DNA from: Isoetes taiwanensis | Taxonomy: Eukaryota; Streptophyta; Lycopodiopsida; Isoetales; Isoetaceae | Direction: 5' to 3' | Assembly (NCBI GenBank): GCA_021234155.1 | Contig: JAJEKV010000505.1 | Location: 1 to 64,000, forward strand | DNA: 64,000 nucleotides | Shown here: in pieces, positions 45,766 through 58,500 of the stretch | How the letters are laid out: every line of letters begins with the position of its first letter | Numbering within the stretch: position 1 is the first letter of the stretch | The notes under the pieces: generated by a model | Seen by the model: the letters and a program-made list of their open reading frames with translations, nothing else | What the model was told of the DNA's origin: nothing | The model's database searches: none | Translations under genes and position numbers: made by a program

Positions 45766-48700
45766 CAAAAATGCATGCAAGTACCGTAATTAATGTCACA
45801 ATATACAAATAAACAATTACAAAATAAAATCCCAATCGATTTTGGCATCCATTTTTCCACCAGCCATATTTACCGATCATTAGGGCAAAACCGTAGAAAT
45901 TGTATCGGCGCCATGTTGTTTTGCATGAAGAAATCCAAATACACATAAGCATCTTCGATTCCGGGATGAACTGCAGGTTGTGTAAGCCCGAAACCAATGG
46001 TCCATTTGAGCATCTTCGTATTTGAGCATCTCGAGCCCGCCGCTTTGCCAGAAAGAAACCTTAGAAAGGTAAGTTTGGAAGAAATAAACCTAAGAGTATG
46101 AAACGTAAGATAGAAATTAAAGAGGCTACTCACAACAAAAAATGCAAAGAGATAGTAGAGACTTAGCAACCGTGTTGAGCTCAGATCACAAGATAGCTTC
46201 CAGCTTTTTTGCATCATGGCTAGTGAGAGGCTTCCGAAAAGGAACGCCATGCCGCTAGAACTGCTAGATATGAAATGATATGAGAACTAAATTCAAGAAA
46301 AATGATAGTGATTCTTTACCCCTTTTCACTTCGCTTACAATTAATCTAACTCTGTTTGCCTCACCGCAGTCTGTCGCGGAAAAGAACCCATTCAGGTTAT
46401 GGCTATGCCATACCGAAAGCAAAACCCATATAGTCCCATTTCCGGGCCGGGGACACAAAACTTCAACTCTACACCTTTTCCCAAAAGCCGGTATATGGCT
46501 TAATCCGACATTGTCTCGGATAACATGAAAATCGATGTCACTTGGTCCGCTCTCCATCCTCTTAGTTGTGAGCGGCACACCCTCTTCCTCTATCATAAAA
46601 ATTTGAAATTCCAGATTCAATGGGCAACCAAAGATAACGCTAAGATCGAAGGGAACGCCAGATGCGGCGAAGATCGGCGTTCCTCGGCACGCCACCCAAC
46701 GCTATCACAAAATAAAAAAAGAAGATATCACCTACTTGGAGTGCCATGTCATCATATTCCATGTCAACTTTTTGTAAATTTTATTTCTACCACTTATCTT
46801 GTAGAAATTGCAAGAATAACACTTTTCCAAATCATCATGCCGCTTTTGCCATATCTTCACAACAATTTGGCAAGTCATTGGCATACATCAACCATTTCTC
46901 ATATAGGTTGCATTTGCCTTGAATCTTTTTTTTTTTTGAAAAGTCCATAAGTGCCTTCCTTCCTTCCTTCCTTTGGGATTTGACTAACATTAATTTGCTT
47001 CCTTCTAGTACTATAAGCCAAGTACTATAAGCACCTAAAGTTTAGGTATAAGTGTATCCAAAACTCAAAGCATGTAGAATTGAAGTGCAATTGAAAATTT
47101 GACTAGATGCCATAAGGTTCCCACTACACGTTTTTCATCCGCTTTTTAAAGATTGAGAAGGGTTTTAATATTCGGTAGTTTTAAAGGTTTATTTTTGGAA
47201 AGTCCATGCGTGTCACATGGGCTTCCTTTTGGCCGAACCTATTTTTCTTGCAAAGGCGACGTTGGTACAGGGGATTCCATGGCTAGAGAGGGCTTTGTTG
47301 AAGAGGAGTGATGGCGGTGAATTTGTTCTCTATAGGTTTTGGCAAATTCAATACTAGAAAAATTAAAATTTGAAAAACGAAATGATTTTTGAGCAAGCAT
47401 AAGCAATAAACATTTAAGAACTTGAATTCAAATTATCCCGCCCTCCCACGCAATGGGCGGGATAAATTTGAAATGCATGTAGCCTATATTGTCTTTATTG
47501 TTCAAACCCTTATTCGAAACGCTATTCTTCATGTTACGTCGACTCCAGCGTCCACAGTGTCCAACTCCGAACCCTTGGCGGATCCAACTCCGGCCTCCTA
47601 ATACCAGCGGCTCCCCTATCGGAAGAAGATCTGGCTTTGGATATAGGAAGAAGATTCGGATCTGCCTCCAGATCAGCACTGTACAAAATTTTTCCAGGAG
47701 CCTATTCTTGAAGAACAATCCGATATCTCCCTGTTCTATTATTTTTTTGAAGTACTTGTGCTTTTGCTTCCATATCTTTTCACTGATCTCCTTGTGCTTG
47801 TTTACGGCCTTGCCTTAATCTGAAAATAAAAACACGTAGGCTCTTGTATGCATATGGTATACTTGCTCCATTGTTTATTTTGTTGTGGAAGGGTTTCTTC
47901 CATATGTGATCTGCAAAATAGGCTATATCTGTAAAATAGGCTATATCTGCCTTACTCTTTATATCTCTATAATGAGGCGAAGGAGCTTCCCCTTTTTAAT
48001 CCCACAGATGCTTGATGTGTTGGTTTTCACATTGCACTCTTACCCATATCTCAGACACATCAATTGGTATGTAGATCTTTCTGCACTAAGAACTTTGCCC
48101 AAAGATTTATGGCTACTATCTATATATCTTAAGCTCTCGTTGACTTATTCCTGTATGCTGAGAATGTGCAAATTCTCACATCTAATGGATGATGCAATTA
48201 TTTCTTTGGAGTTGTGGTCTCGATAGCATCAACAAAGATTTACCTCCATGGAATAATTTAAGGGCTAAACTTAGCTATTTACGATTTTTAGCACATTTTC
48301 AAAAAAAAAATTTGGCTAAAGTAAATGGAAAAAATTGGGAAAAAAAGATAATAATTTTAGCTTAACTTTTTAGGGGACTGCACTAACCTAGGAGCTCTTT
48401 AGCCAAACGTTAGAAAGTAAGAGAGTGAAATTTTGTATTGTTTAGCTAAACCATAGAAACTTTTAGAATGAATTTCGGGCTAGTTTAGCTAACATCATTC
48501 TAGTTTATATGAAATATATGATTAGTAGTTTAGTTTCTAGCATTATGAATTAATTTGAGTCCTAGACTTTGCTAGTTAGCATTATTTTTAAATTGTTTTC
48601 ACAAAGAAAATGACTAAAATAGTGGAATATATTGAAAACAAGTATAAAAATTTGGCTTAATATTTTCTGTTTGCCACACCATAGAAATTTTTGGGATGAT

Positions 48701-50490
48701 GTTTGGGTTAGTTTAGCTAAACACTAGAAAGTATGAGAGGAAAAATGTGTAGTGTTTAGCTAAACCACAGAAAGTTTTGGGATTAATATCGAGCAAGTTT
48801 AGCTAAAGTCATTCTGGCTAATAAGAAATATGCGATTAGTAATATATTCCCTGTTTACCTCCAATTCTAATTTGTCATGTTCCTCAAAAGCAGCAGCCAC
48901 TCACAATGAGCCTGGAGGAAGTGATATATGGTCTCTATTTAGCCAGTATGCACTTGGAAACTTCAATGCCATGGGATCAAATATTACCCATCTTACTCAA
49001 CCACAATGGCCGCTTCACCAGAAATTATCAGTAGTCTGATCAGTTAAAAAAAGGCAAAAAAAATATATGGAACTACAAAGAAAAGAATATGTTACAACAA
49101 TTTGAAAACATACTCATCGTGATAAGAAACTTTTGCAACATGTTAGAGCTAACGCATTTACAACATCCTTTCAAGCATGAGAAAATCTATCGTTAACCTC
49201 GAAACTTACCCCAAATTGAAATCAAAATAAAAAAAGAATCATTCTTTGCAAAGTTCTATAGCCACAAATATATGCTTTAGCAGCATATATATGAGGAATA
49301 ATATATGCCACTTTCATCTCGGTTGAGAAGCCATGCCTTTGCTCACAACTATCAAATGTAAACAGAAAAGATCAGTAGAGAAGATCTGCCCATGACTCTC
49401 AAAACCATTGCTGGGCTACTGCAACTAAAGAAGACTTAAGACTTAAAGCCGGGATGTGTGCAAGAATCTTACTTTCAAATGAAGCTTCTAGTGTTGGAGC
49501 TATATGTGGATAACCTTGCTGCGAAGTATTTTGCTCCACGTTATTTGTTTTTGTGTCCTAGCCCATAACACGATGCCTCTGGTGAAGATGCTCATGAAAT
49601 CCAGACGGAATGAAAACAGACTGTTTGAGCCTGTGTAAGCCCATGTTATTGCTCGTCAATGCTATTATTCGTCTAACCCGGTCTTCAACAGACATTTTGA
49701 CAACCACAAACCTTTGTAGGCCTAATACCTTGTAACGACCATGGCTGCATGAACATAGCTCGCAGAAAAAGCTCTGATGATTTTGCAATCAATCTTTAAA
49801 AGCCCTATTATGTTCGATCCTTCTGTTTGAAAGCTCATTGCAGATTCATAAGGCCAAGGCCGAAATGGAAGATGCAAGCTGAGCTTCTTTGTGGCTCTGC
49901 CAAGACGGCCTCACCGAGAGATAGCCCGAAAATCGCGGCGTGGACACTGGAGGAGTGTAGTGGGCGCCATACCGGCCTCACAAACCCTAAAAACACCAGA
50001 ATCTGTGGTTTAGTCACAAAAAAAGAAACTTGGACAGATTTGTATTGCTGGCTGCCAAACAACTGCTTCTAAGTGTTGTCTGCCAAACAACTGATTCTAA
50101 GGCAAATCTGGCATCTTATTCGTTGTTACCAGTTCTTGTATTTTTAGCATTAGAGCTCAGGAAACCCAGACGTGCCTTTTTCTTCGTGTCCGAGAAAGCG
50201 ATGCGTGTGCGTTTTAGGGACCTAGGAAGAAGCTTGAGCGGTTTGTGCGCAGCTAGGGTTCTAAAGAAGAAGCCTGAGCCACCATTGCCAAGCAGGAGTT
50301 TCGCCAGATCTAGCCTATGAATGCCCCTGCCGTAGTCACATGGATGCTGCCGCAGTCACGAAAAGCCCTTCTTTGTTTTATTTTAGCTCTTTTCCTTTTT
50401 TTGCCCTTTTTTAACTGATCGTGATCGTCCAATGAAAGAGTCAATGTCAACCGCCCGATCTAGGGCGTGATTCAAGGCACACGGTAAAAC
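45766..50490. other. Helitron interior: unassigned frames
   Basis: Minus-strand frames at 46250-45870, 46695-46264 (with SHIPAFGKRCRVEVLCPRPG) and 49788-49558 (with MSVEDRVRRIIALTSNNMG) look partly coding but are not recognised. They may be further captured exons. On the plus strand, 48892-49037 reads GGSDIWSLFSQYALGNFNAM and may be one too. CCTTCCTTCCTT occurs near 46958. Confidence 0.4.
48390..48830. repeat. TTTAGCTAAAC-type repeats
   Basis: Three or four diverged units of about 150 bases with TTTAGCTAAACCA.AGAAA and TTTAGCTAA...CATTCT. The same words are scattered at 21730-21840 and 22260-22440. Confidence 0.55.
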
Positions 50491-50504
50491 TTTATTATAT
50501 AGGA
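50480..50504 (-). other. Helitron 5' end
   Basis: The minus-strand start TCCTATATAATAAAGTTTTA, with the inserted T after an A at 50505 (complement). Confidence 0.8.
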
Positions 50505-50882
50505 TAACATGTGGACAATTGAAGAAAAACTATGCTAAAAACTATGAAGATCATGCATTGTTTACAGGTGAATACCATACTTGAAAACCATGTTGTTTTT
50601 TAGTGAAAACTACACGTTGTTTTTCTCTAAACCACAAAATTGACACGTTATTTTTCTCTAAAAACTATGGTGAAAACTACACATAAAAACTATGCGTTGT
50701 TTTTTCCTAAAAACCGCGCATAAAAACTACAAAATCTTTTTTGTGTGAAAAACCACACAAAAAAACTACGCGTTTTTTCTAGCATTTTCGGAAGATTACT
50801 AAGTTTTTAAGTGTAGTTTTTTTGCAAAAAAGACAGCAAAAAACTACACATAAAGCAGATTTTGGGGTTGTTGTGTGAATGA
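50505..50882. repeat. AAAACTACGCGTTGTTTTT-type repeats
   Basis: Degenerate units with AAAACTAC.C.T.GTTTTT fill most of the stretch. No gene is supported. Confidence 0.55.
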
Positions 50883-51070
50883 GAACTCATTTGGACTTTT
50901 CTATCAACAGTTATGCTAGAAAAATGTGATCCAGTGAGTTAGTTATAACAGTTTTGCTGACTGGACCCGTTAGGCTCTAATATCTATTTTGTTATTTCAT
51001 TTATCTTCATTTGCTTCGTTGGCATGTTTTGAAGCCCCTTATGGATCTCAAAAAAACCATAATGACTAGG
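50883..51070 (+). repeat. Second copy of the foldback end
   Basis: Matches 840-990 (CTCATTTGGACTTTTCTATC through TTGGCATG.TTTGAAG.CCC) and then joins AAAAAAACC.TAATGA, which in the first locus lies near 2905. The roughly 1.9 kb of tandem DNA at 990-2890 is absent here. Confidence 0.7.
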
Positions 51071-53870
51071 TATTAAGGGTCTACAACTCTATAGTTGCCT
51101 CATAGAACCGTACTTATGCTGAAAGCTTGGTACCCGTTACTAGTGTGTAGTTAAGATTTTGAACATATGGAAAATAAAATGGACAGTAGGTATCTCATAG
51201 CTAGATTATGATTTATAGGTTCGAAAGCTATGCCCAGTATTGTTGGGCACCATCAATCTTTATATTATAATGTTATAGTGTAAGTGTTGGACCCAGCCCT
51301 AATTTGGACGCTCCAGATTTGATCAAGCCAATGGAGGAGATGATGCCATGTCATATCCTTAAGATAACTTGGGTTTTTTTTGTTGCTAGGGTTAGCGAGG
51401 GCGGCCATCGCACCTTCAAGCTGCTAGCTCCTCCTCCAGAACGCACCTTCTCCATAGGTTTCTTCCATTCTTGGTTTAGGTCATCGTCCTCCTGCTCTTA
51501 AAATTTGTGAGTCCACGTTGGGCCACATTGGCCAGATCGAGACCAGTAGTAGCTGGATGCACCAAATTATTCAAGACTTTGCTCAGGTCAATTTCGGGGC
51601 TCTGCAAGCATCCTTTGCAATTACGGGGCAAGGCGTACCTTTAGCAAAAACCGGATCCGTTTTCATTTTAGGCTTTTTTCAAATGTCGTTTCTCTCCCTT
51701 CTTTCAGCAACATAGTACGGTGTGGACCGGGGGACCCTCTGTTTATCTTCGGCTTAGATGGAAAAGAAGGAAGCAAGGAGGAGAAAGTATGGATGGAGGC
51801 CATCGGAGCTTTGAGCAAGGTAAGCCCTTTTCTTTTTTCTTTTTTTACATGTTTGATTTGGATGGTGTTATAGCTCATTCTGAGATGGTCTACAAGAATA
51901 ACTATTGTTTGTAATGCCGACAATGGATTTTTGCAATAGCTGTGGTCTGCAAGCACATCTATGGTCTGTTGCCCTGCATCCAATAACTGACATATCAAAG
52001 CATGATATAAATCTCAATGCTGCAGCGAATACAAGGATCCAAGTGGATGCACCATAATGGTTTTTAAATAGCCAAATCTAGCATGCCAATCTTCCTCTTT
52101 AGTTGTCAATTTGCCATGAGGACAGCTCTAAATGACATCCCGTCATCCAACTTTAGCATTGTCTCTAATTAGAAAGCGTAATTTCGAGTTCTAAAGCATC
52201 CGTGTCTAATTCGAAATCTCTCCATCAATATCCGGAGGCAAGTGTGCAATATGACCGAGGCAATCCCACAAGGTTTTGACGTTTCTAGAAATGAGAGTTT
52301 CGATCTTGATTTGTCTCTTCCTCCTAGCTTTTTGTACCAAGCGGTTTTCTCTAACCATTAGGGCAGATTTGGGGTCCGAAAATGGCCTCCTATCAGCCAT
52401 TCCGTCATATTTCCGCTCCTTTTTTCCCATGCCACCTAGGATACCAAAAATCTCATCATTCTGATTTACTTGGAATATTCTCCGGGAATAAGGGGGGGCG
52501 CATTCATGGCGCCATATGTATTTAATTACGTTGGTTGTCGGTGATCGATGCAACACGTGCGCTTCTAAAAGCCACTTGCATTATAGCATACCGGCAACTC
52601 ATGGCGGTGTCTCTTGATTTGTCAGATACCAAGCATGTGCGTCACCGATTCTTGCGCTATTTTCATTTAGAGGCCATAGCCATACAAGCTTCCCGCCTTC
52701 CACATTTCAAAATTTGAATGTGTAGGTTGAAGCTTTGTATCGAACTTTCATTTTGAGGTATTTGTACGTGTGCCTTATGGGTGGTTCACATGGAGAAGTT
52801 TAGGCCCCCCTCGAAGTTTCCATGAGTTAGCACCGATTAAAAAATTCCGCATTTGCATACGCATAAGTTGGATCTTGCGAGGGCTGATTTTCCAAAACGA
52901 GGCTGAATTTTTTTGCCTCAGCCCAAGTTCAACAGGTTTTAAGCTAGCGCTTCGCAGTTCGTCCATGTGAACCCAGCATTAACCGGGATCTTTACTTCAT
53001 CCCAATACTGGCTTCCCGCCCCCTACAATTCGAAATTTGAATTTGCTTAATGTATAAAAGCATGGATTGTAGGAGAATGGACTTTCCGATTTCCATATGC
53101 ACGTTGCAAATTTCAAAAATGAGGTTAGTACGGACGTTCGCTCACACGGCGAATTGTCTTTGGGGCATAAAATTGTACACCTTCATTTTCGCGCCCGTCG
53201 CGATCCACGCATATGGAAGCTCCAAATGATATGTGGATAAGGATCCAATTGACTCACGATCGCATAAAAAGGAGGTCTTCAATCGCAAAAAAAGGAGGTC
53301 TAAAAATAAGAACTTAGACCTCGACATGTTAGCGTCTTGCGTGCTCAAAAGTGTCAACATCTAGGGCGGATGGCGGTTTATATCCATTGGATCTGTTGAG
53401 TGGCAAGAAACCGATCATTTCGGGACGTTTCAAGTTTAGTCCGATTTTGTGGTGACCGTAACTCACGGCCTCTGGGATATTGTGAGAGATTGAGAGAGGA
53501 TGAAGGCATTTAATCGAATACATTTCCTTGAGATGAGCCGCCCGATAAGGAAGGGGAAATGTCCGTGAAGATGCTAATAAATGACATTATACTTTGCAAT
53601 GCGAAGGGTTTATACATTCTTGAAGTACAAAGATTATGGTATTTGTGTTTAGATACCTCTAATACAAGAAGTCTTTGACTACTTTTCACAATAGATTCCT
53701 TTAAAATCTATTGCTATTTAAATTATAGCAAAATGAGTCTTGAAACTCTTTAAGTAGTAGAAGAACTCTTTGACTAGTTATCCATTTGATGACCATTTTT
53801 TAAGAAAATATGATATGTGACATTCTTATATGCAAACATTCATAAAATTTATGAACATTGAAGGTCAAAG
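51071..53870. other. No gene supported
   Basis: Several 60-115-codon frames on both strands, such as 52556-52206 minus, have no recognisable motif. A short FDLDGVIAHSEM reading at about 51851-51890 is discussed under rejected items. Confidence 0.4.
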
Positions 53871-53879
53871 CCATCCTTA

Positions 53880-55560
53880 TTTAAAGAGGATCATATGATG
53901 CTAAATCTTGATGGGCGTAAGTAATTCCATATAAGAAATGGGCCGGTGTGATCCTTTGCGTAAAAAAGTAAATAGAAACACAAATATTGAACTTACAACT
54001 TAGCGTAAACGAATACTATTTTAATAAACCAACACTTTACATACTAACACTTTACAATTTAAATAAGATATCTCTTTCTTTCCTTTTACTTGAAAGCTAT
54101 TTTTTTTTCAAGATGGATCACACCAAGCGAATAATACATATGCAAAAAAAGGGACACACTAAATTAGCATGGTGTGATCCACTTTCTTATTTGTTGTCAA
54201 ATTAAAATTAAACACAAGTACTCATTCCTATTTGTATCTAAAATGCTTTACCACTCTTAAGTACATAAGTCATTATCCCTTTTCAAAGAGCATATTATTT
54301 TTCAAGAAGGATCACACCAAGTGAATAGTACATATGCAACAAAAATGGAACACAATTAAATTGGCGATCGTGTGATCCACTTTCTTATTTGTTGTCAAAT
54401 TAAAATTAAACACAAGTACCTTCTCATTTAATGCTTTACCACCCTAAGTGCATAAAGTTATTAGTCCTTTCAAAGAGCATATCTTTTTTAAGAAGGATCA
54501 CATCAAGCATCCTATTTGCATCTAAAATACTTTACCAACTCTAGTAGTACATAAAGTTATTAGCTTTTTTCAAAAAGCAAACACTTTATCAATAAATGGG
54601 CACGTCACATATCCACACTTAACTTCAAATAAGACACATATATATTTCTTTTATTAAAAGATAATCAAAGTAATTTTACTATAGGAAGTCATCTTTTTTC
54701 AAAAAGATCACACCAAGCTTAATTTTGTATAAGCTAAAAGGTTGGAATATACTAAATTCGCATGGTGTGATCCACTTTCTTGTTTGTTGTCAATAGATAA
54801 TAACACCAAGTCCCTCATCAATAGTCTCCCATTTGCATATAAAATATGTATCATTCCAAGTTATATTATGTTTTATGAACTAAACTTTTTCAAAGAGGGT
54901 CCCAAAGCAAAATACAAACACTTAATCAATAAGCCAACACTTTACCAACAACCAAAGCTTTATTAAATAAGATTTTTATCTCATTTTATCAAACCTAACA
55001 ATGTTTCCATATGTGACACTTTGAGTTAACTGATCCAAAGGCTCATGAAAGCGACATTTTATACAATATATCTTTGGAGCTTTTGTGTCGTGGCATTAGT
55101 AAACACCTCTAATGGAGCAAATATTTTGTAACTCATTTTTTAAACAACCCTGGATGCACGTCTTATCATCTTCATTGCAAGGACACCATTCTCATAAGGC
55201 TTGCACAATTCGCCTAAAAGAGGTCATGAGACGACTTTCAAGCTCGGCTCCCACAAATTTACAACGTAAAACTAGATGCCCATTGCCCTGAATGTATATC
55301 TTGGAAAAGCATGTCTCTTATGTCCATATGTTGGACAACAACGATGCTAGTAATGCTTTTCCCTAGTCTCAAATCCCCGACATCTGATAAATATAGCCCA
55401 AAGAAAAATATTTGATTCAGTGAGTGAATATAAATCAAGAAGAGGGAAGAAAAAAAGAAGCAAGGATCACATGACGCGAAATCTCACTACACATTTACAA
55501 AGTGCATATGCATTTTCGCATGGTGTGATCCATGTATTATTGAGGGTGCAAATTTGCAAA
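53880..55560. repeat. GGATCACACCA hairpin repeat family
   Basis: Units built on GGATCACACCAAGC ... GCATGGTGTGATCC (11-bp arms) with a conserved ACTTTCTTATTTGTTGTC tail. Copies are at about 54114-54230, 54306-54400, 54496 (partial), 54707-54790 and a diverged one at 55465-55535; a first relic is near 53890-53955. The period is about 190 bases between the first units. Each unit can form a short stem. No coding sequence is seen. Confidence 0.7.
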
Positions 55561-58500
55561 TATCCTCCTCTTCAAATCCCTTCCCCCCCTCCCTTCCCTT
55601 TTTTTTTTTGCAATATACTATCCATAGCATTTATTTTGAACCCTATAGTTCTACCTATTCATTGCATATGAATGTCGCTCCGACGATGTAACTCCATAGT
55701 CACCCTTCGTTAAGGATAGCATTCTCACCCACGAGCCTATGGATAGATATCCTTCCACCGTCATGCCTTTATTGTTTTGTAAGTGATGAACCGCTAGGTA
55801 GCAATGTAGGAGTACTAGGAGCAATGATGGATGCAATTAGAGATAACAGTCGTTACGTTGAATTGTAAGAATGAATGGCGTGGAGCAACGATGAATGGGG
55901 AAGATTTGAAAAGTAGGAAAACTTCAGAATGAAAATTTGGGTAGTAAAACATGGCATGTAACGTGACGCTTGCTTGTCCCAATCGCCTCGCCCGTTGTTG
56001 CTTAACTCTATGCTCCCCATAAAAACACGTATTAATTATTGGAGACTTGATTCCAAATGAAGAGAAGGATGAGAGGATGTAACGAGCGGCACTAATGTGA
56101 ACAATGGAAATCTTGGTGCCAAAATTTGATAAGGTGGTTGGTGCATGTGGGCATGTACCTGATGAGGGCTGAAAAGTAGCCATTAATTTGGTCCGCGATA
56201 CGATTTTTAAAAATGCAGGCCATTAATGTGGTTGCAATGAATGCACAAACATGTCCTATGAAATTTTCGCCATGTGGATGCCAAGTAAGCCCCGCTCCTC
56301 TTTCTACTTGCCAACTAATATCGACTTTGGAAAAAATGCCAAACATCATTGGTCGCGAAAACATGACGTGGAATTCGGCATCCAAGATATGGGCCATTTT
56401 GAGACCCCAACCGCCCTAATGGTAAATTTTAGAAGGCAACTTAGTGCCAAAGTGATTGCATCATTCTTAAAGCCTCATTTTTATTCTATAACTGGGTCAG
56501 AGTCATTTTAAGGTGTAAGTAGTTATATAATGCAGACCATAAAGATAAATGTTTGTTTTTCCCATTGGCACATGGAATTTAATGTGGCTATTTAGCAGTT
56601 GAATGAATGTAGATGCTATAGGTTTTGGATTCAAAAAAGGGTAATCGTTTCTAATAAAGATGACAATTTTTGTTGGAAGTAGCTCTGTCTAAGTTGGCTT
56701 GACAATACTGTTGTTTATGGTGCTTTCTTCTATGAATTTGGAAAAGGACAACTCATTCTGACAGTTTGCTGATTTATAACAGTTTAGATGGACGTTTTTC
56801 ATCATGCTGTAGAGCCTTGGAATGACTGTTGTTGTCTAGATTTCCTGGCAGATTTGCCATCATGCATATGAAATCCTAATATTGTGCAAAAAGTCCTCGT
56901 GTGTATTTAGAAGAATAATTAATGGCAAAGGAATGTTACTATTGGCAAATGCCAGATTTGCTGGCTTGCTGAAGTTTGAAGAATCACGAGATCAGCGATT
57001 AGTGGCCTAAGCGATTCTAAGCTTAGAGTGCATCTATAATCCTTTGCAGTTTGAGTAAGAAAGCTGTGATAATCTTTTTCAAAGGTATACTGAAAACAGT
57101 AGAGCAGTTTGCAACCTATGGGAGTTGTGGTTGTAATGCAATGTCCATAGCAATACACGTGATAAGGTTTTATATGCCTATATCAACGCAGACTTAAAAA
57201 AAAAACCATTTGGCACTTTGGGCATGCATTATTGAATATACATAGAAACTTATTATTATGGAAACTAAGGCCCTTTTTCCACGACCAGAGTATCTTATTT
57301 TTTATTTGATTTGGTTGGTCCAAGTCAGCGTTTAAGACATTACAGTTTTTCCACCGCAATTTTTACGACATGTCCTAAAGTTCTTCCGTACAATGTTGCT
57401 GTCTCATTTTCTTAGGGATTCCCCCGCCACAAAATAAGATAGCATTCTTGAACCAATCATCGTTCAAGTTAGCCGCAGTAACTGTGGTGTCGCAAAAAGG
57501 GATTTCTCATCAATCGGGTTCTTGGATAGCGAGACCAAATCAGCAGAAAAGGGCGATCATCTTTTGTTCCCGTGGCTGTTGATGCATGTTTCGGGAAGAA
57601 CTCCAAAATCCGGATCGCGAAGCCCGGCAATGGCGGATGGTTTGTTGCGGCGAGAGAATAGAAGTGCTCTTTTGTTGGTAGGGAGCTTTTTGGTTGAGTC
57701 CCAGGATCTTCGCATATGGGCTTCCTCGGATGCCCGCTCGTGAGTTCGTTGGCGAGTTTATGCCCTACAATCATACCTATCACACAATGGTTTATTTTAG
57801 GAGAGAAGGGCATCTGAAATTTAAGCTTCGAATGCAAATTTTTCACGAATACAAAGAAAAAAATCCAAATTTTCGATTGAAATGAAAACAGAACCTCACA
57901 AATGTGTCGGATTCAAGCCCAAACAGTGGGATTCAAGCTCAAAAGCGGGGTCGAAAAATCGATGCTTCATAAGGATTTTGGCCCGTTCTTGAAGCCAACA
58001 GATTTTAGTGTGAATATCTTGCTCTGTCCGGTGTATATTTTTGCATAGTGGAAAACCGTCATTATAAGACATGTCTTATGTGAATAAGACATGTCTTATA
58101 TTAAAGTAGTGGAAAACCATTTTTTTAAAGACATGTCGTATAGGTGACATGGAACCCAAAAGGATGTCTTATAAGAATAAGACAGCCATAAAATAAGACT
58201 GTTGTGATACCTACAGCCAGTTGTTGGTGGATCCCTTTTGGGTGGCGGGCGGGATTGTCCCTTGGTCTCTTTGTCCATCCATTGACGCATCGCTTCGGTG
58301 GCGAGCAACGAGTGTGTGTGCTCCGTGATACGCATGGTATAATGAGACAAGATTGTTGACATGGAATGAGTTCAAATTGAAGTTCCTTCTTCTTAGATTT
58401 GGGACCGGGGCATTTGGGAAAAGTAGTCGCGCTACACTTCCTCCACACCCACAAGCCGTGGCTCCCCAGCTCTGGGTGGTTCATGGCAGTGTTATGGAGG

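Larger units (their letters stand above)
42602..50504 (-). mobile_element. 7.9-kb non-autonomous Helitron with captured gene exons
   Basis: On the minus strand the element starts TCCTATATAATAAAG (the TC at 50504-50503). It ends with an 8-bp stem, 3-base loop hairpin TGCCCGGC...GCCGGGCA (42631-42613), a 7-base spacer and CTAG at 42605-42602. The flanking bases are A before the start and T after the end, as expected for a Helitron rolling-circle insertion between A and T. No Rep or helicase protein is visible, so it is non-autonomous. It carries exons of protein phosphatase 5 in the same orientation and other host-like pieces. Confidence 0.85.

Noticed and set aside
51851-51915. FDLDGVIAHSEM reading, like the first motif of HAD-type hydrolases
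   Set aside because: Only about 20 codons, with no other HAD motif nearby and no acceptor site before it. Too short to call.
57268-58205. GGCCCTTTTTCCAC and GTGGAAAA words as ends of a PIF/Harbinger element
   Set aside because: The words do not form a consistent inverted pair with a TWA duplication.
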